Assembly: GCA_009792885.1 (NCBI GenBank)
Contig: WMCF01000034.1
Location: 4,926,023-4,990,022, forward strand
Direction: 5' to 3'
From: Eremophila alpestris peregrina
Lineage: Eukaryota > Chordata > Aves > Passeriformes > Alaudidae
DNA length: 64,000 nucleotides
The notes under the pieces are model-generated. The model did not search any database and was not told where the DNA came from. It saw only the letters and a list, made by a program, of their open reading frames with translations. The position numbers and the translations under genes were made by a program. Shown piece by piece: positions 12,077-25,378 of the stretch (position 1 is its first letter; each line of letters opens with the position of its first letter).

Positions 12077-14163
12077 ACTCTTTAATAATGATAGCCTGTC
12101 CCCCTGAACAATTAAGTTCCAAAAGCATGATGAGAGATAAACCAGAACATAAAATCTGAAAAGGCCATGTCAGAAAATATAAGGTCATATCAAGTCACAT
12201 CTTGGCTACAAATCCACGTGGGACTAATTCATTGAAATCATGGCAGCAGTGTCATCCAGCAAACTCATTAGTAACAGAGTAGCTCAGTTCTACTTAATTG
12301 TATTTTCTGTACAGGTCAAATTCATGCTGTTTTTCCCCTTGAATGACACACACCTGTGGCTAAGAAAATATCTTCTAGAAATCTGATTTTGAAGAGGACT
12401 TTGGGAATAAAAAAAAGATATAGCATGAACTTTTTGCTGTGTAAAAGTGAAGATTTCTCTTTAGCTCACAAAAAAAAGATCTGACAGTTCTTCCTCATAC
12501 AAGTTTTAAATTGAAGTGATGTCACTGAAGTCAGCTAGAGTCATATCTAGGTATTAGATAATAATTATAATAATAATTATAATATTTATATTATAAATAA
12601 TTTAAACATAATTTATGCCATGGAGTGAAAAATCTAGACTTGGTTTTTATAGTACATAAGAGACCTACAGATGATGAGCTAGTATTCTGTTAGAGAATGA
12701 GAGAAAGAAAGGCAAATAAGAGAATAAAAATATTGAAATATTATTGCACTGTTACAAGGCCTAGCTCTATAAATTTTGGTTCATATGTATTAAAGGATAG
12801 GCAGTCTTGGGAATATCTCCCTATGACTCAGAATCAAAGCTGATCATATCTAAGATCTGAAAAGTTGTGGTTAGCTTTTATTTCCTACTCATTTTCATTT
12901 TAGCATCCCCTGTTCCAGAATTTAGCCAGTTCCAGTAGGGAAACACCAAAGTGTCTCAATACTCAATTCTCTAAACATCTCCACAGTAAACAACTAGACA
13001 GAAAAGAAACTCAAACAAACTAACCAAAACACCAATTAAAATGCTCAACAAAAAAACCAATTAAAATGTTTTTGCTTTTGTCTTAGATGATATCCAGCTT
13101 TTAAACATCTGTGCACCTCAGCTAACTGTGAGCTCTTGAGAAGATGGGAGAAGATGTGCCCTATCCCAGCTCTGAGAGCTGCTGCTTTATAATCAACTTA
13201 GTTAAAGTCAGCACAAACATCCTTGATTCCTCCTTTGGATTTCAAGCCTGAGATCACCTATACAGCTTGTGGCCAAACTTATTTCAAATTAATGTCTGAA
13301 GCTTCTTTTTTGCTCATTGTTTGACACTCAGATCACATTAGTGCTTTCAAAGACCTTGGGTATATTTCTGGAAAGTAATAAGGACTCCTGAAATCACAGC
13401 AAGATAGAGGCTCTGCATTTCAATAGAAGCACACAGACAACTTGAATTCTAGCTGTCTCTTACAAGACAGAGGTTTGACAGATTTTGTCAGTGGTGTAAG
13501 ATTTTGGCATGTCTTGAAAGTACAACCTGCAGCAGCTTGAACATGGATTATCTTGAATCAGTGGGAATCTTTCCAAAGTCAGTGAACCTAGATCTGGTCT
13601 AGGTTCACTGCAGAGAACAGACTGGCACTACTCATTAGGTTGTGGCATTAGCATCTGCTAATACCAATTAATTGTATGCAAAACTAATGATAAGTCAGCA
13701 TGCTTCTGGTGCACAAAAACTCTGAAAATGGAGACTTGACAAATATTAACTTCTACATTGAGAGGAAAAGAAGAAAGCTTTGCCAAAATGCCATAAAACA
13801 TCAGTGGCAATAAGTTTTTTTTTGTTCTTCCTATAATGAACTATGATACTGCTAGCATTTCACTGAAGAAGAATGAGTAAATGAAGTCCAGTTTACAGTC
13901 ATACTCATTTATCTATACATAGACTTTTATGTATATTAGTATACATAATTTCCCTAATATTCACAAAATGTTTAAAAATCCAGTAATTTCTTCCAAGTAT
14001 GTTTATTTTACCAATAGTTTTTTTAATGCCAGCAGTAACATTGCTAGATAATAATAAATTAGACTTAATTGATAGGATTGTACCACTATCTTGCTGTATC
14101 ATTCCTGTTTTGTGCTGCTATGTTTAACTTATTTTTGAGCACATTTTGTGAGTGCATTTGGTC
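12077..14163. other. Non-coding stretch with an AT microsatellite-like run
   Basis: Unique AT-rich DNA. At 12555-12606 there is a nearly pure A/T run built from ataata/attata units. The phrase ctgcagagaacagactgg follows an inverted pair of 'ctaggttcac/gtgaacctag' near 13584-13610, a local hairpin. No gene is seen. Confidence 0.5.
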
Positions 14164-14718
14164 TGACTCAGATGGAGTTTATTTCCCCATAGCAGCCCTC
14201 CAAGTGCTGTGCTTTGCACTGGTAGCTGGCAGGGTGTTGATAACACAGCAGTGCTTTGGCAACTGCTGAGCAGTTCTGTCCCTCTGACATTCCCCCACAT
14301 CAAAGGGCTGGGAGGGGACGAGATCCAGGGAGGGGACACAACCAGGGCAGCTGACCCAAACTAGCCAGAGGGATATTCCACACCACATCTCACCAGCTCA
14401 GACAGGAAAGGTAAGGGAGGGGGGAGAGACTGGTGGGCATTTGTTGGTCTACAATGTTTTCCTTCCAGAACAACCACTATGTGTGCTGAAGCCCTGCTTC
14501 CCAGGAAGTGTCTGAACATCCCTCACTGATAGGAAGTGGAGGTTGACTTTTCCTTGTGCTTATGTGAGCACAAACTTCTGCTCTTCCTGTTTTTTGCTTT
14601 AGCAAACTGCCTTATATCAACCTACTAGTTGTTTTCCATCAAATTTCTCTCTCTCCTGTCCTACCAAGAAAGGAAGAGCACATGGCACCTGGCACTCAGC
14701 CAAGGTCAAACCACTACA
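14164..14718 (+). mobile_element. Solo LTR of an avian ERVL-type endogenous retrovirus
   Basis: About 555 bp, more G+C-rich than its surroundings. It begins near tgactcagatggag and ends in ccactaca, fitting TG...CA ends. Recognisable internal phrases in order are ttgataacacagcagtgctt, gggaggggacacaaccaggg, cagctgacccaaac, ggatattccacaccac, gccctgcttcccaggaagtg, ttatatcaacct and gcacctggcactcagcc. I recall this order from a bird ERVL LTR in this orientation. No gag, pol or env sequence adjoins it on either side, so it is a solo LTR. No clear target duplication is visible. It is decayed at CpG sites and probably old. Subfamily assignment needs a repeat library. Confidence 0.75.
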
Positions 14719-15191
14719 GTAAATCGTGAAGAAATGTGTATAGATACTAATATTTGCAAAAAAATACAGACATTATTTTCAGATATTAGGAAATGTCAGT
14801 AACACTTTGAGAGAAGATGGTCTGACCCCTTGCAAAACTATTTTCCTAAGACCTTTCTCCCTACTAAGAGACTATCCTCACAACCTCATTTTTGCATGAG
14901 GGTAAAGAAGAAGAATTAAATGGTCAGACCTACTGCACAGTATGCTGTTTGCCCATTCTTATATTTAAAAACAATGACGCTGTCTTTTTTTTTAAAAATA
15001 TATATTGTCTTTTAATTATGTGTGCATAATTCAAACTGCTTCCCTTCGTGCTCCATGGAGAAAGGCATCACATATTCTTTTGCCATTTTTCTATCATAAA
15101 AGATGTCATTACATTTCTACAATATCAGGTAAGCTTTTCCTTCTATTTTTCACAAAATATTGATCTTTAATGAGAGCCAGTTTCACCATTA
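14719..15191. other. Unique spacer between two LTRs
   Basis: About 470 bp of AT-rich sequence with no retroviral coding similarity that I can see. The flanking LTRs differ in family and orientation, so this is not a proviral interior. Confidence 0.6.
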
Positions 15192-16211
15192 TGCTGGTTT
15201 CAATACCAGCCAGAAAATAAACTCCAAATAAGCCACTCCCCTTCACTCACCCCTTCTAGTAAGGGAAGGACAAAAGTAGAGACCATGGGTTGAGATATCA
15301 GTTTACTGAAAGCACAAAGCAATGGAATCAGATCCACACAATAATAGCGGTATTAATAACAACAAATAGGCAAAAAGATAAGGTGCTTTATGCACTAAAA
15401 AGAGTTTACCACTGGGAACACAAAAACAAGATGGTGGACACCCCCTGAAGGTGGTGTCTGCATGGCTTCCCCACACAAAGGCATTATGGTGACTGTCCCT
15501 GAGTGCCAGCCCCGTGGCCATTGGGAACTAAGACAAGCTGGCAGGGGGGCTCCCACAGCTAGTGTTTTCCACCCCCCAGACTGAAATAATGACAAAAAAT
15601 CGCAAATAAGCTCCCCCAGATCTAGGTCACACCACCATTCTGCTCAGCTCAGTTCCAGCCAGATGGACACCACCATTTTTATTACTCTGGTGGACTGGAG
15701 GGCAATCCCATGGGTGGCTGCCCCTTTTTCCAGACATTCTGATGCATTCCTTCTGGCTTGGTTTTTCTCTGCTCATCTGGGCTCCCTTCCACTTGGTTCA
15801 ACCATCTCAGCTGGGCTGGGGTCCCCACCCTCCACTCCTTTTCCCATGGCAAACTCCATACCAGTGCTGTCAGTTCAGCACCAGTGGGAATTCGCATTTT
15901 TTCTGCTTTCTTTTCATAACATATCTTGTAGCTGTGCTCTGGAGAAAATAGGGTGGAGGGGGACCAGCAGTGGGAGCCAGTTGTTGAAGGGTCTGGTGTT
16001 AAGACCTTCCTGCTGGAGAGGGGGAGGCAAAATGATGCACTTCAGTTTCCTTCCTGAAACCAGGCCCCCCAGTGATGACACGCCTGGTATAGAATAACAA
16101 CCTGGCCATGCCCACACTGAACTAAGTGCCACCCCCTTCCTGACACCAGGGCAGGCATCCATTCTGATCTACTTGAGATACAACCTGTTAAAAATCTTAA
16201 ACCATGCATCA
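15192..16211 (-). mobile_element. Solo LTR of a second avian ERV family (~1.02 kb)
   Basis: The plus strand runs from tgctggtttcaataccagcc to accatgcatca, so TG...CA ends are present on both readings. Marker phrases in order are gggttgagatatc, gtttactgaaagcacaaagc, agagtttaccactggg, gtccctgagtgccagccccg, actctggtggactggagggc, cataacatatcttgtagct and gatacaacctgttaaaaatc. I recall these from a songbird LTR. The minus orientation is inferred because, read that way, the last ~120 bp (gatatctcaaccca ... ggctggtattgaaaccagca) resemble the 3' ends of the LTRs at 14164 and 43423. No internal retroviral genes adjoin it and no matching target duplication is seen. Frames of 62-144 codons inside it are chance. 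Confidence 0.75.
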
Positions 16212-18854
16212 CTTTGTTTATTCTCATCATCTAAATTACAGATTTTTTTTAAATTCTGTTTATCCTACTTTTACTAATTAATGATTGTAATAAGTCAGTC
16301 ACTAAAAGCAAATCAAGAATTTGCAATTGCTGTGAGTTTTCTGACTCATTAAAACAGTCACTAAAGGATCAAATAGCAAAAAATATCACAAAATAAGTCA
16401 TGTATCATGACAACAAAAGTTTTTAGTAGATGGTGTACCTCACAACTTCTATTTGTGATACTGTCATTACATATTCTTTGAGAGACAAGATGGGTCAGAC
16501 AAATTGAACCAAACCTATTGCTAAATTCGCCCCTGGAAAAGTCACCATGCTTCAGACTTCACACTGGAAACAGAACTCAAATTATAGTGAGCTGTTTCAG
16601 AAGACCACATCTTATTTAATTAATTACTCCCATGTATCAGCTCTGTCACATCTGGTATGGCATTAAATCTACTACCATCAACCATCAGCTCTGTAACTTG
16701 GGAACAAGTATTACCAGATAAAAGAAGAAAGTGAAACTGGGTGCTTTACTGAAAGCCTCTGCTGGAACACTCCTGTTTAATTCCCTACCCCAACACAAGA
16801 CACACACACACACCTCTGATTAAACATCTAGTGCCTCAGGATTAAGTGATTAGTGGAAATGTATGCATGAAGGCATATTCGTGGCTTTGACCTTTCTTTA
16901 GATTTTGTGTTATGTATAAGAGAAAACAAAACCACAGACAAAAATGACTTAAACAGTAGAAAAACCAGTGTGACAGAACACCTTCCAAATTCTCTTTTCT
17001 GTGGGAAAAGTCCTTAAAAAGACTTAAGAGAAAAGGTTGAACATATTTTCCTAAAACAAGTGAAAAAATGGGCCAGAAAGATTAGTGTAGACACACGGAA
17101 AGGCATTTGTCCCTTTCAAGGAAAAAATAATAGCAAACTTTTACTTTGCTGTAAAAACCTGTTTATTTTAGAAAGTAGTAAAACTAGCATATCACTGAGT
17201 TCTGAATGTATTATCTCACAGTTACCTTTGAATGTAGCAAAATGCTCGATCGCCGGCTTTAGGAGTGAAGTGTGGGTCCAGTTATGCCTTGTGGAACCCC
17301 AGGAGTCTCAGTATGTGTGACCTACACCATCATTTCCATGTATTATCTACCCCTGCTGTGCTATACAACCACTATATTCTTGTCTGACCTCAACACTTGG
17401 CAGTATTCAGTAAATTTCACTCATTCATGCCACTCTCCCTAAATTCCTTTCAGAAACACAGGACCTGTATTTTAATTATTAAAAGTGACAGTGAGATGAG
17501 TAAATGGACTCATTTCCATTTAGGGGGTTTGTGTTGATGCATGATTAATCATATACAAAATAAATGTGGAAATATAGGAGCTGCCACTCTTCATTTGAAA
17601 CTGGAATACACACTCTTCAGTATAGAATTTGACTATTATACTTTCTCAGGACAGGAATACCTTTTAAAAATATGTATGGTATAGAGAAACCCAGTTGTCG
17701 GGGGCATATCTAATGCCCATATTTTTAAGGCTGTTCATGAAAATGTATTTGCATAAAAATTAGCTTAGCACATGATGTAACCTTAATTGCACTTGCACTA
17801 AAGCGAATTCTAACTGTATGTTCACAAACATAACTTAAGCCTTTCATAATCATTACATTAAATACATCTACTTATGTGAGAGATGAATTAAGTAAAGCTA
17901 TGTTTAACTTATTGTTAAAATAAATAATTCAACATGAAATGCTAGACGATCTTTGGATTTAATTAAAATAATTTAAAAGAAGAATGTAAAATGACAATAT
18001 AAAGTATAATTTTAATTTTGCCTGTATACCAAAATGATTTTCAGCATAGTATCTACTGATGAATAGCTGTTATACACAGAACTAAAGGGAAATGCATAAA
18101 TACCATGTGCATTTCCATGTCAATAAGCAGCCCTTTGAGCTTATCTTTCTTCCACTTCATCTTTTCCTCTTTTCTGCTAATGGTGTTCAGAGACTCTATG
18201 TGAAAATTAAGGAAAGGAGAAGTGAAAGGAAAAAGATGAAGCATGAAACACAGAAAAGGGAGTTAACTGGAGAAGGAAATTGTGGCATTTGTAACCAGGA
18301 GGGAAGAGCTGACCCAGTCCCTGAGAGAAGTCTGGCACACTGTCATTACACAAGAGCAGTGCAATAAGAAGTAATTCAATCTAAACACCTTTACTGTCCT
18401 TCCTTTCAAATAATTGCTCAGCCTGTACACCTCAGTTTTGACAGCAGAAAGAGTTATAAGGAAAGCAGTGGACACTTCTGTCAGATCATGGTCACTGTTG
18501 CTCCTGTTCCTCTCTGAAGCCAAACTGTATCTGAAAGAATGGGTAGCCATGCCCAAGCTGTCTCCACATATTAAGGATACAAAATGAATGGAAAAGAAAG
18601 GTTACATCACACACTGCTAACTATTACTGTAGTTACAACTGAATTGGATTTCCAGCACGACAGAAAGCAAAGCAAACAGAAATGACAAATGTGTGAATAC
18701 AATAAATAACTTAATGATGAAGAGATTTGTTCTGACTGGCTCACTTGACATCAAACATGGCACATTATCTTGGCAAATGTCTCATTAGTCTTTGCAGGAG
18801 AAGCCTGGACTGTCAAGAGAAAGGGAATACTTGCTTCTCTTGAAATACTCTACG
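16212..18854. other. Non-coding stretch, nothing recognised
   Basis: AT-rich unique sequence. A short (AC)6 run lies at 16800-16812. Frames up to 97 codons show no recognisable family. No exon or RNA gene is seen. Confidence 0.5.
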
Positions 18855-18916
18855 GAGAATGTAGAAGAAAGTAAAAGTAAAAGAAAGTAAAAGTAGAAAG
18901 TAGAAGAAAATAAAAA
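18855..18916. repeat. Purine-rich short repeat (gtagaag/gtaaaa units)
   Basis: An almost pure A/G-plus-T stretch built from gtagaagaaa and gtaaaagtaaaagaaa units, with local duplication. It is low complexity. Confidence 0.8.
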
Positions 18917-20708
18917 CCCTGCAGGCACCACTTATTTTCTTAGGTTCTTTTTATTTCTTATCACAGCATTTCCTTCTGTGAAATAAGCAAGGTAATTAAA
19001 TTCATAGAATAAAATTAAAATTAAAAATGAAATTCAGTTGATTAAATTAAGTAACTTCACTTCTAAAAAGCCACACAAAACTGTGGAGGAAGTAATGCAC
19101 CTCCAGCCCTCTCCTTTCCTTCCCTGCTTTCCATTTGCATTCCATTAAACCCTTCAACTTGCAATGCTAAATACTCCTGTATGTGTCTCTCTGTCTCAAA
19201 AGAATAAAACTGAGCTTCAACTCATAATTACCAAAAATTCAGCAAATTGCACAAAGGAAATATCTGCTGATATGACACCATATATGCTTTAGCATGATGC
19301 AGCATCTGGGCAATTCCTGTGTGATCTCAAAGAGCAAGGTTCCATTATTCTGAGACCCATTTGTGAGTTACAAAAGTGTGTGAAAGAGAGTCTGGGAATC
19401 TGTATCTGAACTTCTGGTTCTTATCTTGATCATTGGGTAGATGGAAACTGTTCTGTTACACACAGCAACTTGTTAAATAATGAATCTATTTGGTAAGGAC
19501 TTATCCTTTAATAAGAACATGTTGTGGTAAGAGATGGAAACAGAAACTTTTGTTCATTAGTGCTTTCCAGACTTTCCTAGGGACTGACAAGTTTTCTTCT
19601 TTGTTATACTGTTTACATTTTTACACATTTCTATTAAAGCCTGATTTTATTTGGAATAGAAACAGGCATTTCAAAATTATTCATAGGGAAGAGTCTGCAA
19701 GAAAGTAACTGTGTCAGCTAAAACATTCTAATAAAATTCAACTTTACACTGCTTCACACTGTTGGGATTATTCCACCTTCTTAAGTACTGTTATGGTAAT
19801 ACTGAAGAATTGTTATTTCACAAAGCCTTCACATATCAGCACAAATTGGTTGAAGGATAAATCCACTGAAGCTTTTTGGCTGAGCTCCAATATTCTTCTA
19901 TCTACAAAGTCACTTCTTCTCTTACCCATTGGAATGAATATCATTGCACAGGAGTCACTGAAAGGAGCCATGGACTCCATAGCAGAAAGGTTATAACAAT
20001 AAATAGGAGTGGATGACTGATTTTTAGCAGAGCTGAAAAAAAAAATTATAGTCATAGCAAGTGTGAATGTTGTGCAGAGGAAGGAACCAACTTACGTGGG
20101 AAAAGTTACATGCATAATTTCAAGTTTTAAATAAGTTTTCCAAAAGAAGATGTCCATGTTATCTCATGATTGAAAGGACTTCTCAAGCACAAGCTTTAGT
20201 TACATCAAAGCTAAGAAATCACAAGGAGTACACACAGGTGTTTTCCCATGGTTATTTAACATACGTGCTTTGGGCAAACAATAGCAGAGATGACATGATG
20301 CACTGACCTTAACATAAACTAGCCAACCATACTCTTATCCAGGATGGGTTTCAGGGTTGTTCAGCCGTGGTGATTCCAGAGCCATGAAGTCTTTCACCAC
20401 TATGCTGCCCAAACTTGATAAATTCTTTTTAAAAGTACACCTGGCTGTTACAGTCATAATTTCAGTAGCAACACAGGCGTGTTCTGTAATCAAATATGCC
20501 TCTTTTAATTGTTTTTTACCAAGCCAGTGATGAAAATATTTACCTTTATATTTTTTTATGTCAGATGTACCTATATGTAGTTTGCACCAATCCTTTGTGC
20601 ATCCATGGGAAAAGATGGATCTTTCTGTTGAAGAAGCACTAGCATTAACAATGTCTCCATTAACAATGAAGAGCAATTAAAATCATAACAGCTGCCAAAA
20701 GTGTTCTG
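18917..20708. other. Non-coding stretch, nothing recognised
   Basis: AT-rich unique sequence. The 113-codon minus-strand frame at 20335-20676 shows no recognisable domain or codon pattern. No repeat family is seen. Confidence 0.5.
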
Positions 20709-20800
20709 TTTTTTAAAAATTAAATTTTAATTAAATTATAATGTCATTGAATTAGTAGATTTTAATTAAAATTTATAAAAATTTTAAACTTTACAATAAA
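20709..20800. repeat. A/T-only low-complexity run
   Basis: Dominated by ttaattaaa/ttttaaaatt strings with several short palindromes. It is low complexity. Confidence 0.85.
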
Positions 20801-23800
20801 AAATGCTTTAGAAGTGCTTTAGTGCTGGAGACATTGAATGCTCCATTTTTAGGGTTTGATTTTTTTAAAGTAAGTAATCTTTAGAGAAATGGTGTAAAGA
20901 CCATGTTAAATTTACTGAAAATATAGGTATATGTTAAGAAGCACACATTTAATAGAAACTGATTAGCATAGGTTGAAATATCTATAGTATTAAAGCAAAA
21001 TTTTGGTTTAGGAAGATTCATGTTTGCTACACATCTACATGCAAGCTGTTTAACAGGTAGTTCCCTCAGAAATAGAGTTTGGTGCTTCTCATTTTCAGAA
21101 CAGATTTATTTAGAAAAAAAGGATTCTAATTCTTCTTTTCAATCTCTAAGTTCAACTCTTAGTCTGAAAGGAACATTTGAAAGCCCAGCTAGGTCTGACA
21201 TAGGGCTATCGCCCATTTTTTGCATTTCAGTCACACATCCCAGCCTTTGTGGCATGCTGGTCCCTTACCTGCAGGCTTAGCATCCTCCTCTGTAGCCCTG
21301 TTTTGTTGTCTGTCCAGGATGAGATTTGTTTAGAAACTTAGCAGATGCTAGGTATTTGTAGTAAAATCCAGTTAGTTCACAATTAAAAGAGGCGAAAGTA
21401 AGAAGAATATTCTTACATCCTAGAGACTACCAGAGACAAAGATAGAAGTGGCATTTAGTAAAGTGTTGTAACTAAAGTGTCAACTTAGATGTGAGAAACT
21501 GGTCAGATGACACTGCATTTTTTATAGTTCCTTCTATTTATACAGAGAAAGTAATGGCTTCCTGAGACCTCACAGGACTGAATGGTTTAGTCCCAAGGTT
21601 AGGCTGCTGTCCCTGGAGTTATTAATTGGGGTGGACTATGCAGCAGCATCCTGAAAACAAACTTTTGGAAAACATTCTTTTCTTTTGTGAGCATAAGCAG
21701 AAGTCCAGGCTTTCTAACCTTGCCCATCAGAAAAGCATTTAAAAAGACTTAACCAGTAACAAAGTCAAAACCCTTTGGTGGTACTAAATTTCTAACACAG
21801 AAGCTGAACCAATTAGCTGAATATAGCCTCTGAGTAGAACATAGCCTTTTAAAAGTATCTTTCCCTTCTATTTGTCTCTGTCTCCCTGAAGACATCACTA
21901 AAATCTTATGCACTGTGACACAGGAAGTAGAAATGCAAGATCTTCTTTGCAAAATGTAGCCACCACTTTCCAAATGGTACAGTCTCTCATTTGAAAGAGA
22001 AAGGTCTTTTTGGCATCACTTCATTATCTACTGGTCAGCACTTTATCTAGCTTCTTGGGTCAGTTTAAGCTCCCTCCGTTGACTAAGTTCCTCTGAGTGA
22101 AAGTAATTGGATTATACAGGGAATTCATTCTATTTGTCATTAAGTTAAAAAGAAGTGTTCCTTAGCAAAATAGGCAAGGACATTATCAGCTGTAGAAAAT
22201 AAAGCTAGGAAGAATGTAAAGAACCCATTAACAAAACAAGACATAATGTAAACCCAAGTGCCACAAAAAAGCAGCGTCAGTTCAGATTTAAGAAATTTTC
22301 AAATCTAGGAATTCACATTTCATACATGAATTCTTTATGCATACACTACTCAGCAAAATTGCTCTTGATTCTGCATCAACCCCTAATAGTCCTTGCATTA
22401 ATAAATGAGTGCATAAGGAGTATGTTCCTTATTTTCGGTATATTCCTTATTCCTGCAGATGAGAGTAAGCAAGATACTGCATTTGGCCTTGGAGCTTGCA
22501 AATTTTCTGAGATCACTGAGAACTCAGAAAAAGGAAGTGAACCTCTCTGAGTTCTTTATCATCAGCCTAACTTTCAGACCACAAAACCATAAAAACAGCC
22601 AATGCACAGAAACATATTGCTTAGGTAAGAGAAACCAGAGTGAGAGCATGGAAAGACTGGAAAACCCCACCCAAACAAACATCTAGTCATGTGACTTTTA
22701 TCTCAGCTTAACAATACAGCACAATCAGCTTGCCTTATGCAATATGCTGATCTTTTCAAACTTTCATCTTTTTCTTTAATTCTTCAGCCCTTTATAGAGA
22801 TGGCTGCACTACTAGAAAATATGATTATGTTTTGAAAAAGATGCATTCTGAAATTCATGATTAGGGAGAAAACAAGAAAAGATGTGTCTTATGTTTGAGT
22901 TTGTGTACCACGAATATAAATATTTTTCTTTAATTCTATAATTTTAAATCCCATCTGTAAAGAATCACTTGTAAATCCTAAATTTTTTGATACTTTGCTA
23001 AAGTATCAAACAAAATAAATCCTACAAAAATTATAAATAATACACAGTAATTACAACAATACACAAGAAAAATCACTTTGTTGGAATAGGGCACAAACAA
23101 GGTTACATTTGCAGAAGCACTAAACGGCACGTGCAATCTAACTCTCTTATCCAGGTTCTCTGTTTCTATTCTGTTTATATTCTGCTATTTTCAAGCACAA
23201 GATACTTCTATCACTTGAAAATCTCTAAGGTCTTGCTGCTTAGAAATTAACAAGAGCTGCTTTCAGCTGCTTGAATGCAAATAAAAGAGAAGTTAGATAA
23301 GATGCTTAAATAACAAGTGCAGAGGCTGGAAATTAGGTCTACATTTTTGAGTCAGTCACTCATTACTAGGCAAGATAATTATGTTTATCCCTGGCTTTGT
23401 TTTGGCAGTTATGTGCAAAATGGAAGGGGTAGGAACACAAGAGCAACATCTAACTTGTTGATGCACGTACTCACTCCTGAAGAGGAAGGCAATGCTTCAG
23501 TGCTTCAGACTGAAGGATTAACTGGCCACAGGACTTCCACACCTTGGGTAAGACTTCTAGTTACTGAATTTTTGAAAAAAAAAAAAAGGAAACCGGACAT
23601 GGAAACCTGCTTGGTTTGTGTCTGCTCCTCTTTTGTTCCAGAAAAAAAACTTTTGATTGATATCTTTAAAATGAAAAACACCAAGACAGACGCTTGGACA
23701 TTTGGAAGTATTGGGGTTGAGATGCTCAGTGCACTCTCAGAAACAGAACAACATGGTAAATAACAGAGTGAGATGCTTTAACTCCCAGGAGATCGAAGTT

Positions 23801-24787
23801 CTGTTTCTAGCTGTGCCCAGAATTGAACCACATGGCTTTCCAAATTCCTTATTCTGTACTGATTTTAGTGCAAGGAAGAATAAAGCATTCATAGCAGAGA
23901 CACCTAGGGAAGAGGACAATGACAGTCTTTCTTTTGAGGCCTATAGTTTTCATGGTCTTGTTTCAAGGTCCTTGTACAGTACGTGAATTCTCAAGAGAAT
24001 TATTCAGATTATCTAAATTAGCTGCTTACTTGCTGCAAAATATCCACTGTAGAGTGAGAAATAGGCAGGAGTTATGTGTCTAATTATTTACAAAATTTTA
24101 GCTACAATTACAATGCAGTAAGATGTCTAAATCATATACTTATTTCCTTTTCCTTTATATTGTGAAGGGGAAAGGACAAATACTTGCATTTACTTCTATT
24201 ATCAAATTGATAATATAGAAGGACCTAAAAAATTGAACCCTTGTAAAAACTGCTTTTCTTCAGATGCTTGTTGATACACAGACTATTAGAACAGGGCTAT
24301 TTTTCACTCAGCCTCTCCTAGGTTACTTAATGCCTGAATTGCAGAACAGGTTTCTGTAGAAAATTGCAAGACTACTTTCATGGTACTTGAAGAAAAGTTG
24401 AAAGGGTTTGAACTCCAAAACATAACTGAAGAATTTACTTTACAAACAATGTACTGGGAGTCCTTCAAATGTCAAGGGAAAATTATCTATCAATACCAGG
24501 GATTTTTTTACATCATTGGGAGCTACTACATTTTTTTCAGAAAGCACTCCACACATAATGGAATAGTGTATTGCATAATATTTATCATCTTTAGTAAAGT
24601 GATTTTTCTTTTTTTAACGGCTGTTAGGGAAAAAAACCAACAACCAGAGCACAACAACAGGAACCACATTTTTATTTATGAATGATGCAGAATAAGCATT
24701 CGTACAAAAAAAGAAATATATTAAAATCATGCCTTTATTTATCCCATCAGAATTTTTGCTTATGTCTGGTGCAAAAAGACAAATTGA
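20801..24787. other. Non-coding stretch, no genes seen
   Basis: Four kilobases of AT-rich unique DNA. The longest frame, 148 codons at 23317-23763, runs across an A-run near 23573-23587 and matches no family I know. No AATAAA lies upstream of that A-run, so a retrocopy is not supported there. Nothing else is recognised. Confidence 0.5.
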
Positions 24788-24871
24788 TTATTTCTATTAT
24801 TTCTATTATTTCTATACAAATTATAATGATCTTCTTCTGGTAAAGTTCATGCCAAGTTCATGCCAAGTTCA
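24788..24871. repeat. Two neighbouring minisatellite-like duplications
   Basis: A 9-bp unit (ttatttcta) occurs three times perfectly at 24788-24814. Thirty bases on, an 11-bp unit (aagttcatgcc) occurs twice perfectly plus seven bases at 24843-24871. Both are visible slippage duplications. Confidence 0.95.
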
Positions 24872-25160
24872 AGTAGAAGGCTAGCATGGATCTAGTAATT
24901 TAAGTCAAAATTTAAGACTCAGTCAGCTGGGATGCAATTTGACAATTAAATAGCTGACATAATTTTAAAATGAGCTGCGCGCACGCAATATCCATAAAGG
25001 TTAATGTTTTTTAAATAAACCTTCTGTAAAGAATTTTTATTATCATTAAGCACGCACAAAATCTTTATAAAATGGATTCAGAGCACTATAGTAAGCATAA
25101 AAGTATTATGGCCTGAAAAAAAAAAATCAGTTTCAGAAAAATGAGCATCTGTGAATGTGG

Positions 25161-25378
25161 CATCTGGCCAACAGTGGAAGGAAACTTGAGCCAATAGGAA
25201 GAAAAAGTGATGTCTAGTTCCTCCAAGTTGTCAACAGTTGCATGAGAGATTGAAGTCCAGTTGTCCCCTTGCATCTTTTCTGATGCATTATCCCGGCTTG
25301 TTTGGCCTAATAAAACTGTTGAAAGATACCTTTTTAAAAAAAAAAAAAAAAGAAAAAAGACCATGGCCATCTGGCCAA
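25161..25378 (+). mobile_element. Short polyadenylated retrocopy-like insert with 11-bp direct repeats
   Basis: The 11 bases CATCTGGCCAA occur at 25161-25171 and again at 25368-25378, bracketing about 196 bp. Inside lies an AATAAA signal at 25309-25314, followed 21 nt later by A16 (25336-25351) and gaaaaaagacc. That spacing is what a cleaved, polyadenylated mRNA would give, and the flanking repeats look like a target-site duplication. With one indel and one mismatch the repeats extend leftward to about 16-17 bp (atg...ggcatctggccaa). I do not recognise the source transcript. The body (25172-25335) would be the 3' end of a 5'-truncated RNA. CR1 elements do not use poly(A) tails, and processed copies are scarce in birds, so this is notable. 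Confidence 0.55.

Noticed and set aside
15663..16097. 144-codon plus-strand frame
   Set aside because: Inside the second LTR family and antisense to its inferred orientation; no domain recognised.
23317..23763. 148-codon plus-strand frame
   Set aside because: No recognisable motif. It crosses an A-run and contains compositional Lys. There is no upstream splice acceptor or neighbouring exon that I can support.
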